Shown piece by piece: positions 34,498 through 44,650 of a DNA stretch of 64,000 nucleotides. Source of the stretch: Verrucomicrobiaceae bacterium (lineage in GTDB: Bacteria > Verrucomicrobiota > Verrucomicrobiia > Verrucomicrobiales > Akkermansiaceae); contig JAIXOR010000004.1 in assembly GCA_027486655.1 (NCBI GenBank), positions 1-64,000 on the forward strand, read 5' to 3'. The position numbers and the translations under genes are program-made. Position 1 is the stretch's first letter. Every line of letters starts with the position of its first letter. The notes below the pieces were generated by a model that searched no databases, was not told the DNA's origin, and saw only the letters and a list, made by a program, of their open reading frames with translations.

Positions 34498-37400
34498 TCA
34501 GGGGCGGACCGTGGTGAGGACGTGAGGGACGAGAGTCACCGGGCCGACGAGGCCGGAGGGCAGGAGCGGGGTGTCCTTGCGGTGGTAGTACCAGACGACA
34601 AAGCATTTCCGATCCTTGGAGGGGCGGGGCAGGTTTTTGACGAACCAGTCCGGATAGCCTTTGATGGAGCGGCCTTTCGAACCGCGATCGCCGCCCCATT
34701 CGAAGTCGGGTTCGTGTTGTTCGTCACCGACGAGGCGGTTGTGCCAGGTGTTGGTGACGGCGATTTTCAGTTCGTTGCGTCCGGGTTTGAGGGCCGGGGT
34801 GATGTCGATGCGGAAGGGTGCCTGCCAGATCACGCCGAGGTCGCGGCCGTTGACGGTGACGCGGGCGAGGTCGTGGACCTTGCCGAGATCGAGCTCGACC
34901 GGGTGTGGGGTTGCCGGGATTTCAAAGGTGGATGAGTATGTGGCGGTCCCGGAGAAGTAGCGGATTGAGGCGTCGGGATTTTCGCTGAGGCTGGCGAGTT
35001 GGGGCAGCGTGAGTTCCCGGCGGGGCTCGACGGGGGAGTCGAGCACGACGCGCCACGGTCCACGGAGCTGGCTGGCGGCCGGGGCTTGCGGGGTGGTTAT
35101 GGATTTGCGGGAGCCGGAAGCGAAAGTGAGTTCCGCCTGCACCGGGGTGGCGGAGGCGAGGGTGACGGCGCTGCCTTCGGTGGCATGAACGCGCAGGGGA
35201 TTGCCGGATGATGAGCCGATCGTGAGGGGTTTGCCTTCGGCGATGGAGGTCCGGTTTTCCTTGCCGTTGAAGCGGTAGGCGATTTCGAGGGTTTTGACCA
35301 CATTGGGGGCGGGGTCCCTGCCGAAGGCCGAGGGGGAGATGTCCGGGATTTCGAGAGCGCCGGTGGCGGCCTTGCTGCGGAGGGACTCGGTGACGTCCAT
35401 CCAGCGGTTTCCGTCTGCTGCGCCGAAGCGAGCGGAGAGGATTTCAAGGTTGGAGGATGCGCCCTGGATGCGGATGGATGTGAGGTGATCGGCCGGGCGT
35501 GCGCTGCGTTCCCGGAAGACGATGAAGATGGAGCGGAGTCCGCCGAGCGTGAGGTCCACTTCGGTGCGGCCGTCCTTTTCGCGCCAGACTGGTGCGGGAC
35601 GGATGGAGCCGTCTTCCGCATTCCAGAGCTCCGGGGTCTTGTCCTGGATGCGAAGGGAAAGGGTGGCCTGGTTTTCCAGCGGGGTGGTGTTGGCGACGAA
35701 GAAGATCGCATCGCTGCCGGTGACGCGGGCGGTGGCGGAAATGCCGCGGGCCTTGCCGAGGTCGATCCACGGGGTGATGCCGCATTCTTTCACCGCACCG
35801 GAGATGTCCGAGGTCGAGTGGAGTTTGCCTTTGCCGACGCGGATCACTCCGGAGCCGTTCCAGAGCGTGGAATTGCGGACGATGTCGTTGGATTGCGGAT
35901 AGCCCGAAAGTCCGGGAGCGCCGGAGGGTTTCGGGCAGACGATGGTGGCACCATCTTCGAGCAGGCCGCGGACCAGATCGAGGTCCCTGGGGGTCATGAG
36001 TCCGTCGTGCGGGATCGAGAGGAAGCGGTAGCTGCGTCCGGATGGGAGGACGATGGAGCCGTCCTTCACGGAAAGTCCGGCGCGGAACATGCGCCATGAG
36101 ATCAGGTCACCGCCCTGGGCCTTGCCGACGCTGACGAAATCAGCGGGAGCTTCGCCAGCCTGGAGCAGGGCCTGGCAACGGCCGAGATATTTGAAAAACG
36201 CGGTGCCGTCCTTGGCCCAGGTTTGGTGGCGGTTGAAGTGGGTGCCCCACCAGCCCATGCCGAAGCCGGGTTTGTAGCGGTCGTCGAAGGGTTGGTGGAC
36301 CCAGTGGTGGAGTACCAGGCGGTTGACGCCGCTGGCGAACGAGCCGTCCGCGGAGCGTTTGAGGTAGGCGGGGGTTTCCGACCATTTGCTGAGTTCGGGC
36401 GGGCCGGTGAAGCCCTCGGCGCCGACGATCCTGCGGCCTGCGGCTCGTGCGGATGCGGTGATGTTGCCGCCGATGCCGCCTCCGCCGCTGGTCCAGAACT
36501 CGCCCATGGGCAGGTCTGCGAGACTCACGCCATCGGTGGTATCGAATTGTCCGCCGTAGGGTTCGAACTGAAGGTCCATGCCGACCGCCTTGATTTTCTC
36601 CGCGCCGGGGATCCAGCCGTTTTCGAGAAACAAGGTGCGGATCACATCCTCGTAGTCCCATTTGAAGCGTGCGGTCTGGTCCTCGCTGCCGATGATTTTC
36701 TTTTCGAGCGTCGGCAACCAGGGCAGGGGATCGTAGCCCTTGCGTTTGCGGAACTCGTTGCGGAACTCCGGAGTCCAATTCTGGGAGCCGGCCTCGAAGC
36801 TATCGATGAGGAAGTGTTTGAAGCTTTTCCCGAGGTAGGGACCGAGGTGCTGTTTCATGGGCTCGATCACCTCATCCCAGTGGAAGCGGTTTTGCTCGAG
36901 GCTCATCTTGTCGACTTCCAGCACCTTGCCGAGCAAGTCGTCCGGCACCGGGTGTGGCGGGCGTCCGGTGGAGGCGTGGGCGAGGCGCATGACCGTCCAT
37001 TTGCCAGCCGGGGGCGTCCAGCGAAGGACGCCGTTCGGATCGGCCTTGTCGGTGAGATCGAGGATTTCATCCGGGGCGATGGGTGACTTGTCGGCAGGCA
37101 CGGCGAGCACGGCGAAGTCCTTGAACCACGAGATCTTCCTGCCGGTGCGGCCCCAGCCTTCGTCGGCCTTGGGTTGGGGTTCGGGGAGCTTGAGTTCGAC
37201 GGCAGCGCCACCGTTCACTGTGGCGGTTGTGGTGACCACGCGTTGCATGCTGCGCGGTTCATCGATCCAGGGGCCGCCGGTGGTCGAGTAGCCGACGGTG
37301 TTGTGCAGGCCGATTTCGAGGCCGAGGCGCTGGGCTTCGGCGGCGGCGTGTTTCATGGCCTCCCAGTATTTCGGGCTGCGGTAGGTCTGATCCGGCCAGG

Positions 37401-37659
37401 GATTGTTGAGTGTGGGCGAATGGCTCTCCATCACGGAAGAGGTGATGTTGAAGATCGTGGCACCGCCGATTCCGGAGGCCTTCATCGCTTCGAGGTCCTT
37501 GGTGATGCCTTCCTTGGAAAAATTGGAGCCGAGCCAGTGCCACCAGACGTAGGGACGGGTTTGGGTTGGCGGGTTGCGGAAGGTTTCCTGAAGGGAATCC
37601 GCCGCCGCGAGTGGCAAGGTGGCGAACAGCAGCGCCGTGCTGAGGAGTTTGTGGGTCAT
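34498..37659 (-). CDS. Secreted alpha-L-rhamnosidase, GH106
   Basis: The enzyme hydrolyses terminal alpha-L-rhamnose from plant or algal polysaccharides and glycosides. The protein has 1053 residues. I chose ATG 37659 since it opens the signal peptide MTHKLLSTALLFATLPLAAA; the frame extends upstream past it. 'RPYVWWHWLGSNFSKEGITK' followed by 'DLEAMKASGIGGATIF' is the N-terminal hallmark of GH106. The barrel continues with 'LHHWVHQPFDDRYKPGFGMG' and 'WWGTHFNRHQTWAKDG'. The C-terminal jelly-roll ends with 'ISWR'-type beta strands and 'GLVGPVTLVPHVL'. It lies 40 bp after GH29 and 4 bp before the GH67-like gene, so it is within one transcription unit. Confidence 0.88.
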   Translation of the reverse strand: MTHKLLSTALLFATLPLAAADSLQETFRNPPTQTRPYVWWHWLGSNFSKEGITKDLEAMKASGIGGATIFNITSSVMESHSPTLNNPWPDQTYRSPKYWEAMKHAAAEAQRLGLEIGLHNTVGYSTTGGPWIDEPRSMQRVVTTTATVNGGAAVELKLPEPQPKADEGWGRTGRKISWFKDFAVLAVPADKSPIAPDEILDLTDKADPNGVLRWTPPAGKWTVMRLAHASTGRPPHPVPDDLLGKVLEVDKMSLEQNRFHWDEVIEPMKQHLGPYLGKSFKHFLIDSFEAGSQNWTPEFRNEFRKRKGYDPLPWLPTLEKKIIGSEDQTARFKWDYEDVIRTLFLENGWIPGAEKIKAVGMDLQFEPYGGQFDTTDGVSLADLPMGEFWTSGGGGIGGNITASARAAGRRIVGAEGFTGPPELSKWSETPAYLKRSADGSFASGVNRLVLHHWVHQPFDDRYKPGFGMGWWGTHFNRHQTWAKDGTAFFKYLGRCQALLQAGEAPADFVSVGKAQGGDLISWRMFRAGLSVKDGSIVLPSGRSYRFLSIPHDGLMTPRDLDLVRGLLEDGATIVCPKPSGAPGLSGYPQSNDIVRNSTLWNGSGVIRVGKGKLHSTSDISGAVKECGITPWIDLGKARGISATARVTGSDAIFFVANTTPLENQATLSLRIQDKTPELWNAEDGSIRPAPVWREKDGRTEVDLTLGGLRSIFIVFRERSARPADHLTSIRIQGASSNLEILSARFGAADGNRWMDVTESLRSKAATGALEIPDISPSAFGRDPAPNVVKTLEIAYRFNGKENRTSIAEGKPLTIGSSSGNPLRVHATEGSAVTLASATPVQAELTFASGSRKSITTPQAPAASQLRGPWRVVLDSPVEPRRELTLPQLASLSENPDASIRYFSGTATYSSTFEIPATPHPVELDLGKVHDLARVTVNGRDLGVIWQAPFRIDITPALKPGRNELKIAVTNTWHNRLVGDEQHEPDFEWGGDRGSKGRSIKGYPDWFVKNLPRPSKDRKCFVVWYYHRKDTPLLPSGLVGPVTLVPHVLTTVRP

Positions 37660-37699
37660 CGGGTAAGGGTGTGTTCCTGGAGACGGTTCGTGTGATCTG

Positions 37700-39016
37700 T
37701 TAGATATGGAGTGCGACCACATCGTCGATGGATGAGCGCAGGTTCTGCGGCAGGGTGACGCGCAGGGTTCCGGCTTCCCACTGGAAGGGGACGGATTGTC
37801 CGGTGCGGAGGTGGATGGCTTTCACGGGCTTGGGGGAGTTTTTCCAAATCGCCTCTCCTTGGAAAGCCGGAAGGAAGTGAAGATAGGCGCGTCCCGGCGA
37901 GGTGGTGACCGGGACATTGACGCCGTCCGGGAAGGGACCGGGGCCAGCGCCGATGACCGACTCGCGGCTGTGCTTCATCCAGTCCTCCATTTCCTGCCAC
38001 GCGGCGGTCGCTTGAGGTGGCATGCTGCCGTCGCCCTTGGGGCCGACGTTGGCGAGCAGGTTGCCGCCCCAGGCGCGGAGGCGGACGAGTTTCTCGATGA
38101 CTTCCGGGGCGCTGTCCCAGCCGTATTCCTCGGTGTAGGACCACTTGCCGGCGGGCCAGCAGGTTTCGCAGGTCTCGAACCAGCCCTTGAAGCGCTTCTC
38201 GGGCAGCTTGCCTTCGGAGTCGCCATAGTCGCCGCCGCCACCGTTGCGGCGGTTGACGACGATGCCGGGCTGGAGGCGGCGGACTTCGGTATTCGGAATC
38301 TCGCCATGGCCGCCATCGAACCAGATGAGGTCGATCTTGCCGTAGTTCGAAAGCAGCTCGGTGACCTGGCCGGTGACCAGGGCCTTGCGTTTCGCGTCGT
38401 GGTCGGCGGGTCTTTTCGGCAGGGTGCGCGGCTGGTGGTCCATGCCGAGGACCGGGCCGCGCATGGCGAAGGTTTTGTATTCGCGGTCGAACCACCAATC
38501 GGGCGGCGAGTAGTAGAGGCCGACCTTGAGGCCGTGCTTGCGGCAGGCAGCAACAAACTCCTTCACAAAATCGCGGCCGCCGAGGAACTGCTTGGTGCCG
38601 AGATCGCCGTGGCTGGAGGGCCAGAGGGTGAAGCCGTCGTGGTGCTTGGTGACCATCACCGCGTAGGTGAAGCCGGCGGCCTTGGCCTGGGCGAGTTGGG
38701 CGTCGTAGTCAACGCGGTCCGGTTTCCACTGCTTCGCCCAGCCGTAGTAGGTGTTGGGCGTGACCGTGCGGTCCTTCCACGGCTTGTTGGCGAGCATGCC
38801 CCAGGACAGGTCGCCGGTGGCGCCGACCGAGGCGAGGCCCCAGTGGATGAAAAGGCCTAGGCCGGCGTCGGGGAACCACTGGGCGTCCGGGTGCTTGTTC
38901 GATCCGGCGGGCTTTTGCGATGCCTGCTCAAGCGCGGCGGCCTGGGCATCGGCGGCGGAGTCGGCGAGGGCCGCGGTGCAACTGCCTAACAGAAGGGTGA
39001 GGGCGAGCGCTTTCAT
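37700..39016 (-). CDS. Secreted alpha-L-fucosidase, GH29
   Basis: The enzyme removes alpha-linked L-fucose with retention. The protein has 438 residues and a signal peptide ([20 protein letters not shown]). Family features in order: 'WFPDAGLGLFIHWGLASVGA', 'YAVMVTKHHDGFTLWPS', 'VGLYYSPPDWW', and the nucleophile Asp234 in 'IDLIWFDGG'. The later 'WGGNLLANVGPKGDGSMP' is also typical of GH29. The C-terminal beta-sandwich is short. The start overlaps the stop of the preceding propeller gene in an ATGA arrangement, and GH106 follows 40 bp downstream. Confidence 0.95.
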   Translation of the reverse strand: MKALALTLLLGSCTAALADSAADAQAAALEQASQKPAGSNKHPDAQWFPDAGLGLFIHWGLASVGATGDLSWGMLANKPWKDRTVTPNTYYGWAKQWKPDRVDYDAQLAQAKAAGFTYAVMVTKHHDGFTLWPSSHGDLGTKQFLGGRDFVKEFVAACRKHGLKVGLYYSPPDWWFDREYKTFAMRGPVLGMDHQPRTLPKRPADHDAKRKALVTGQVTELLSNYGKIDLIWFDGGHGEIPNTEVRRLQPGIVVNRRNGGGGDYGDSEGKLPEKRFKGWFETCETCWPAGKWSYTEEYGWDSAPEVIEKLVRLRAWGGNLLANVGPKGDGSMPPQATAAWQEMEDWMKHSRESVIGAGPGPFPDGVNVPVTTSPGRAYLHFLPAFQGEAIWKNSPKPVKAIHLRTGQSVPFQWEAGTLRVTLPQNLRSSIDDVVALHI

Positions 39017-40107
39017 GGCTTGGCGGGAGTGGGAATGAGGGGAATCTGGACGTTGCTGCTGATGCGGCCGTTCTTCTTGTAGCCGTCGGTAGCACCGAAG
39101 AGATAGGTCGGCTCGCCATCCTCGATCAGCAGGGCCGGGCGTTCGAGGTTGCTGTTGCTTTTGCCACCGCCTTCAAGGGTGAAGTGGTGTTCGATGACTT
39201 TCGGGCGGGCCGCCGGTTTCCAGTCGAGGCCGTCGTCGGACTGGAACAGGCAGATGCCGCCGGAGGAACCGGTGAAGGTGCCGACCACATCGCGGGTGAC
39301 GGCGTAGTAGCGGTTGCCGTATTTCCGGCTGTGGAAGATGAAGGGGTCCTCGGCGACCATCCAGTGCTTGCCGGGTTTCTCCGCCTCGAAGATCCGGCCG
39401 GGGGTTTTGACGTAGGGGCCTTCCGGCGACTTCGCGAGGGCTGCGCCGTAGCGGACGTTGCCGCCCATTTCCTTGCCTTCGATGTATTGGACGGCCTTGT
39501 AAACGAGGAGCACGCCGCCATCGGGCCGCATGCAGGCGGCGGGGTTGGTGACGCAGAGCGAGTCGAAGGACTTCTTGTCATCGGTGATGTCGACGATGGG
39601 CTGGTCGAAGCGTTTCCAAGGGCCCTGCGGATTCTCGGCGATGGCCAGGCCGATGCGCTGGTGGTTGCGGTGCATCGGGTAGCTTTTGCCGTCGCCGTGG
39701 TTGCCCATGTAGTAGAGATAATACTTTCCGTTGTGGAAAAAGGCGTTGGCGTTGTGGGTCACGTCGCCGTCCCAGTATTCCTCGCCGGTGGCGGGGTTGG
39801 GGGCGCGTTTCGGCAGGGCGACATTGACGTGGGTGTAGGGGCCTTGCGGGTGGTCGGCGACGGCGTAGGCGATCTCCGAGTGGATGGCCCAGCCGGGGGC
39901 GAAACCGACCTTCAGCGGCCAGCGCGAGTAAAAGAGGTGGTACTTGCCATCGGGCCCCTTCACCGGCGCTCCGCACCAGACGAAGTAATCCTTCAGCGCG
40001 AAGCGGTTGGCGGCGGGCAGCGGTTGGACGCGGGTGCCGAGGTCGAGATCCGCACGGGCGGGAACGACGGCGGTGACAAACAGCAGCGCTGTTAGAAAGC
40101 GTTTCAT
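39013..40107 (-). CDS. Secreted five-bladed beta-propeller glycoside hydrolase (GH43/GH117-like)
   Basis: The protein has 364 residues and a signal peptide ([20 protein letters not shown]). The body is a repeated propeller pattern: '[20 protein letters not shown]', '[20 protein letters not shown]', '[20 protein letters not shown]', '[20 protein letters not shown]', '[20 protein letters not shown]' and a final '[20 protein letters not shown]'. These are the blade motifs of clan GH-F or GH117-like enzymes. The exact family and substrate cannot be fixed by eye. Start and stop overlap both neighbours by 4 bp, so it is tightly coupled to GH95 and GH29. Confidence 0.75.
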   Translation of the reverse strand: MKRFLTALLFVTAVVPARADLDLGTRVQPLPAANRFALKDYFVWCGAPVKGPDGKYHLFYSRWPLKVGFAPGWAIHSEIAYAVADHPQGPYTHVNVALPKRAPNPATGEEYWDGDVTHNANAFFHNGKYYLYYMGNHGDGKSYPMHRNHQRIGLAIAENPQGPWKRFDQPIVDITDDKKSFDSLCVTNPAACMRPDGGVLLVYKAVQYIEGKEMGGNVRYGAALAKSPEGPYVKTPGRIFEAEKPGKHWMVAEDPFIFHSRKYGNRYYAVTRDVVGTFTGSSGGICLFQSDDGLDWKPAARPKVIEHHFTLEGGGKSNSNLERPALLIEDGEPTYLFGATDGYKKNGRISSNVQIPLIPTPAKP

Positions 40108-42290
40108 GGGATCGTGTGGGTGCCGCCTGGAGCGAGGGTGAGGGTTTCGATCTTGCCGTTGGCACGAACGCGGGCCTTGCCGCCCTGCGGGGCGCGGAGG
40201 ACGGCCTTGGCGAGCTTGCCATCGCGCCAGGCGAGATCGACCTCGAAGCCGCCGCGGGCGCGGAGGCCGGTGACGCTGCCGTTCTTCCACGTGGCGGGCA
40301 GGGCCGGCAGCAGGTCGATGAGGTGGACGCCATTCTCGCGGACGTGGCTTTGCAGAAGCATCTCGGTGATGCCGGCGGTGGCACCGAAATTGCCGTCGAT
40401 CTGGAAGGGCGGATGGGCGCCAAAGAGATTCGGATAGACGCCGCCGTTGCCACCGGACTGCGGGGTGAGCAGCCCGTGGAGGATGCGGTGGGCGTGGTCG
40501 CCATCGGCGAGTCGGGCCCAGAAATTGATCTTCCACGCGCGGCTCCAGCCGGTGCCGCCGTCGCCGCGGGCATTGAGCGAGACCTTGGCGGCCTTGGCGA
40601 GTTCCGGGGTGGCGACCGGGTTGATCTGGCGGCCGGGGTGGACGGCGAAGAGGTGGGAGACGTGGCGGTGCTTGTCTTTGGGATCATCGACATCCTGCAT
40701 CCACTCCTGGATCTGGCCCCACTTGCCGATTTGCGGGCCTAACAGGCGGTCGCGCAGGCCGATCACATGGTCGCGATAGGCGGCATCGATGCCGAGCTCG
40801 GTGGCTGCGTCAATGTAGTTTGTGAAGAGATCCCAGACGATCTGCTGGTCGTAGGACGCTCCGGGTTGGGGCGTGCGATCGCCTTCCACGAGACGGATCT
40901 TGCCGTCCTTGCCCTTGACCGGGCCGTGCTCGGGCGACCAGCCCGTGGGGGTGATGAGTTTCCCTCCGGGGCCTTCAACGAGATAACTTTCCCAATACTC
41001 GACGAGCTCCTTGAGCGCGGGGTAGGCGCGGTTTTTCAGGAAGTCCTTGTCGCCGCTGAACTCGTAGCGGGTCCACAGGTGCTGGGTCATCCAGGCGCTG
41101 CCGGGGCGGTGGATGCCCCAGGTCGAGTTTCCTCCCATCGGGTTGTTCGTGCTGTAGGCGATCCAGCCCTTGTCGGTGGCGATCGCGGGCTGGGCGTTCT
41201 TCTTGCGGACGGTGGCGAGGTTGCGGAGCCAGTCGAAATAAGGTTCGTGGCACTCAGCGAGATTCGTCGGCTCGGCGAGCCAGTAGTTCATCTCGATGTT
41301 GATGTTGGTCGTGTAGCCCGAGTACCAAGCCGGCTTCATGTCCTTGTTCCAGATGCCCTGGAGGTTCGCGGGCAGGCCGCCGGGGCGGGAGCTGCCGATC
41401 ATGAGGTAGCGGCCATATTGAAAGAGCATCGCCTCCAGGCCGGGATCCGCGGTGGGAGACTTGCGGTATTCCAGGATGCGGCTGCTGGTGGGCACCTCGT
41501 CGCGGGCGGGGCCGAGGTCGATCTTCACGCGGTGGTAGAGCGCGCGGTGGTCGGCGAGATGTTCGGCCTTCAGCTTTTCATACGTTGTGGCGGCGGCGGC
41601 CTTGAGGCGGGACTCGATGTCCTTGGCGGGATGCGGGCCGCGCCATTTCCGGGCAGGGCTGTTAGAGAACGAGGTGTCCGCGGAGAGCAGCACGGTGAGC
41701 TGGTCTGCGGCGTCGATTGCAAGCGCCTGGCCGTCGGGTTTGACGCTGCCGCCTTCGTGCAGGACGAGGACGGTCGATTGGTATTCGAGCCCGTTGTCGA
41801 GCTTGCCGGTGGCGGTGATCGACCTTCCGTCGGCGCGGATGGGAGCGCCGTGCATGTCGGTGAGGCGCAGCTTGCCACGGAGCGCGCCGGGCTTGTCGGC
41901 GGTGAAGCGGAAGACCATCAGCTGTGCCGGGTGGCTGGAGAAGGCCTCGCGGGTGAAGGTGGTGCCGCCACTGGTGTAGGTCACGCGGTGGACAGCGTCG
42001 TCGAGCGATAGCTCGCGGCGGTAGGCTGTGGGCTCACCCGTCTCGCTGAAGTCGAAGAAGAGATCACCGAAGGGCTGGTAGTTTCCCATCTGGATTTCGT
42101 CGCCGGTCCACAGCGTTTGTTCGTTGAACTGGATGTGTTCCTTGGCGATGCCGCCGTGGATCATTGCGCCGAGGCTGCCGTTGCCGATCGGCAGGGCCTC
42201 TTCCCAGCGGGCGGCGGGCTTGTCGTACCACAGCGACTGGGCGGAAGCGCCGAGGGTCAGGGTGGCGGCGAGGGGCAGGAGGAGCTTCAT
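40104..42290 (-). CDS. Secreted alpha-fucosidase/alpha-galactosidase, GH95
   Basis: This inverting enzyme family acts on terminal alpha-1,2-L-fucose or L-galactose. The protein has 728 residues. ATG 42290 opens the signal peptide [20 protein letters not shown]; the longer frame upstream reads through the previous gene. '[20 protein letters not shown]' followed by '[14 protein letters not shown]' is the N-terminal signature. '[20 protein letters not shown]' and '[20 protein letters not shown]' belong to the (alpha/alpha)6 core, as do '[11 protein letters not shown]' with the general-acid Glu and '[20 protein letters not shown]' near the end. It lies 8 bp after the discoidin protein and overlaps the propeller gene by 4 bp. 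Confidence 0.94.
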   Translation of the reverse strand: MKLLLPLAATLTLGASAQSLWYDKPAARWEEALPIGNGSLGAMIHGGIAKEHIQFNEQTLWTGDEIQMGNYQPFGDLFFDFSETGEPTAYRRELSLDDAVHRVTYTSGGTTFTREAFSSHPAQLMVFRFTADKPGALRGKLRLTDMHGAPIRADGRSITATGKLDNGLEYQSTVLVLHEGGSVKPDGQALAIDAADQLTVLLSADTSFSNSPARKWRGPHPAKDIESRLKAAAATTYEKLKAEHLADHRALYHRVKIDLGPARDEVPTSSRILEYRKSPTADPGLEAMLFQYGRYLMIGSSRPGGLPANLQGIWNKDMKPAWYSGYTTNINIEMNYWLAEPTNLAECHEPYFDWLRNLATVRKKNAQPAIATDKGWIAYSTNNPMGGNSTWGIHRPGSAWMTQHLWTRYEFSGDKDFLKNRAYPALKELVEYWESYLVEGPGGKLITPTGWSPEHGPVKGKDGKIRLVEGDRTPQPGASYDQQIVWDLFTNYIDAATELGIDAAYRDHVIGLRDRLLGPQIGKWGQIQEWMQDVDDPKDKHRHVSHLFAVHPGRQINPVATPELAKAAKVSLNARGDGGTGWSRAWKINFWARLADGDHAHRILHGLLTPQSGGNGGVYPNLFGAHPPFQIDGNFGATAGITEMLLQSHVRENGVHLIDLLPALPATWKNGSVTGLRARGGFEVDLAWRDGKLAKAVLRAPQGGKARVRANGKIETLTLAPGGTHTIP

Positions 42291-42298
42291 GGCGACGA

Positions 42299-44650
42299 TC
42301 AGGGTTTGAGGGTGGAGTGGCGGCCGAGGTAACCAAAGCCGTGGCTGGCCTTGACCGTGGTGCCGGGTTGGAACTGGAGCGCTCCGTCGCCTTTCGACGC
42401 GGCCTTGCCGGATGCGAGCTTGAGACGGCCGGTGAAGGTGGCGGCGCTGGCGGAATCCTCGGTGACGGTGACGCGCTCGACATCGCCCAGTCCACTGGCG
42501 ACCGTGACCGTGCCGGTTTCCGCCTTGCCGTAGTCGAAGTTCAGCGGCGCGGTCAGGCGGACCACCAGTTCGTCGCCTTGTTTTTCGAGTTCCACCTTGG
42601 ATTCGCTCCACGCGAGATATGACAAGGAGATGTTATAACAAACATTGAACTGGATCCATCCTTCCGTCCAGCCAATGTCACCGACCTCCGGGTGATAGGG
42701 GTAATGGGCGTTCTTCGGGCTGCCATCGATCACAAACCGGGCCTCGGCCAGGCGTCCGATGCCGCCGTGGTGGAACTTGAACCAGCCGTGCTCCACGCCT
42801 TCGACCTCGCGCGGGGCGTCGAAGGAGAAATGCCTGCCCACCGGATTGCGGCCATACATGCCGTCGAAGTGGGACCAGATGAGTTGGTCGAGCCGTTGCT
42901 GGTCGGATTTGCTGTTGATGAACTCGCGGGCGGCGAGGATCGGGGCCGGCAGGCCGATGACGTTGCCGGGCTCGTTCCATTTCTGTGGGGAATCGCCCAT
43001 GGGGGTCCAACTGTCCGGAGCGTCGCCGAGTTTGCGGAAGTCCCAGAGGTTTTCCGAACGCCGGATCAGCACTTTGGCCCATTCGTTGAGTTTGTCGGAT
43101 AGTCCCTTCGGCGCCTGTTCGGGATAGCCGCGGAGCAGATGGGCGAGGCCGGTGACGGTGAGGAACTCGCTCATCCGCTGCCCTTTGGTCACGAGCGGGT
43201 CATTCCAATCGAGATTCTTGACCATCCACTCGGCTTGTTTGACGGCTGCGTCGAGATAGAGATTCGCATCCGCGCGTTTCTCCCGTTTGGCCACCTCATG
43301 CATGAGGAGGTTGGGCTCGACCGAGAAGCCCGGGGGCAGTGAGCCCTTGGTGCTGCCGATCCGGGTCTTGACCGCGAGGAGGTTGTGTTCCGAACTTTCA
43401 TCATAGGGATACGTGTGGTCGGACTTGGGATCCGCCCAGGTGTGGAACGCATAATCGAGCACGACCTGATAGTTCTGTTCCGGAAGATGGTCCTTGAGCA
43501 CGGGCCAGGCATAGAGGAAGTAGGCGAGTTGTGCCTTGAGATGTTCGTGCGCGAGTTTCTGGGTGACGATCACATCGGCCCCCCAGTGAATGAGCTTCAC
43601 GATATCAGGAGCGTCGTTGTCGTAGGGTTCCAGCGCGCCCCAGAGTTTGGCATCCTTCGGTTTTTCGTAAGTGACTTGGCGGGGCATGCGCTCATAGGCC
43701 GAAGGGTTGGAGATCCATTGGGGGACGAGCGTGTGGAGTTCCCATCCGAAATGATGGTCGTCACGCCAGCCGAAGGAGCCCCGGCAGACGTTGCGGTCGT
43801 TTCCGACGAAATGGCGGCTGTCGATCATGAAGTCGACGGCGTCCTGATAGGAAACGCGCTCCATCCAGAACGGGCCGACGCCAAACGGCACCGAGGTGAT
43901 GCCTCCGGCCTCGACGACGTATTCGATTGATCCGTCGGGATTGAATTCACTGAAGTCGCCGATGTGGTTCTTCACCACGCCCTTGTGGAGAGCAGTGCCG
44001 CCCTTGGCGGGGCGGACGATGAATGGAGTGCCATCGGCGAGGGTGGGTGCGGTGAAGCGCTTGGGTTTGCCGAGATTGAAGCCGCTTTGATTCAGATAGA
44101 TTTCCGGGATGTCTTCCTGCGGGCTGGCTCCTTCCGCGGCGGCAGGTCCAGATGCTTTTGGCAGCGGGGGAAGATCGCCGACTTCGGAGGGCCAGATCAC
44201 GATTTCCTTCACCCTTGCCGCTCCCTGGTGGCTTGCGGTGATCCAGAGGCGGATCTTGTCGGTTTTGACGGTGACGGTTTGGTCGAAAGCGATGGCGAGC
44301 GCGGGCGATTGGTTGCCTGAGACATCCGCCGAGGGAATGTCCTGCCATTTTCCTGCGCTCCAGAACTGGATCTTGAACGAGGAAATCACATCCTTGCTGC
44401 CGAATCCGGTGAACAAGTGGACACCGGCGAGTTGGCGGGTGGAACCGAGGCTGATCTCCAGCCAGGCGGGCATCGCGGCGTTTCCGCTCACCCAGCGGGA
44501 GTTGTCGTTCACCTTGCCGTCGATGGCATTGGCGGCCGGGTATTTCTCCATTTGTGAGCTGGCTTTGGCCGAGGCGGGCTTGACCGGTTGGGGCGGAGCG
44601 GCTGCCGCTGCGGCGGCAAGCAGGAGGTGGCTGAGGAGGGTCGGCTTCAT
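42299..44650 (-). CDS. Secreted discoidin-domain protein with GH9-type Ig domain and helical toroid
   Basis: The protein has 783 residues and a signal peptide ([20 protein letters not shown]). An F5/8 type C (discoidin) domain at about 27-160 contains '[20 protein letters not shown]' and '[20 protein letters not shown]', and probably binds carbohydrate. At about 185-260 '[20 protein letters not shown]' is the N-terminal Ig-like domain seen in GH9-type enzymes. The remaining region is helical, with an (alpha/alpha)6 look: '[20 protein letters not shown]' and '[16 protein letters not shown]'. The C-terminus is a beta-sandwich. The overlap with the upstream esterase is ATGA. Hydrolase activity is likely from context, but no family could be assigned with certainty. 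Confidence 0.65.
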   Translation of the reverse strand: MKPTLLSHLLLAAAAAAAPPQPVKPASAKASSQMEKYPAANAIDGKVNDNSRWVSGNAAMPAWLEISLGSTRQLAGVHLFTGFGSKDVISSFKIQFWSAGKWQDIPSADVSGNQSPALAIAFDQTVTVKTDKIRLWITASHQGAARVKEIVIWPSEVGDLPPLPKASGPAAAEGASPQEDIPEIYLNQSGFNLGKPKRFTAPTLADGTPFIVRPAKGGTALHKGVVKNHIGDFSEFNPDGSIEYVVEAGGITSVPFGVGPFWMERVSYQDAVDFMIDSRHFVGNDRNVCRGSFGWRDDHHFGWELHTLVPQWISNPSAYERMPRQVTYEKPKDAKLWGALEPYDNDAPDIVKLIHWGADVIVTQKLAHEHLKAQLAYFLYAWPVLKDHLPEQNYQVVLDYAFHTWADPKSDHTYPYDESSEHNLLAVKTRIGSTKGSLPPGFSVEPNLLMHEVAKREKRADANLYLDAAVKQAEWMVKNLDWNDPLVTKGQRMSEFLTVTGLAHLLRGYPEQAPKGLSDKLNEWAKVLIRRSENLWDFRKLGDAPDSWTPMGDSPQKWNEPGNVIGLPAPILAAREFINSKSDQQRLDQLIWSHFDGMYGRNPVGRHFSFDAPREVEGVEHGWFKFHHGGIGRLAEARFVIDGSPKNAHYPYHPEVGDIGWTEGWIQFNVCYNISLSYLAWSESKVELEKQGDELVVRLTAPLNFDYGKAETGTVTVASGLGDVERVTVTEDSASAATFTGRLKLASGKAASKGDGALQFQPGTTVKASHGFGYLGRHSTLKP

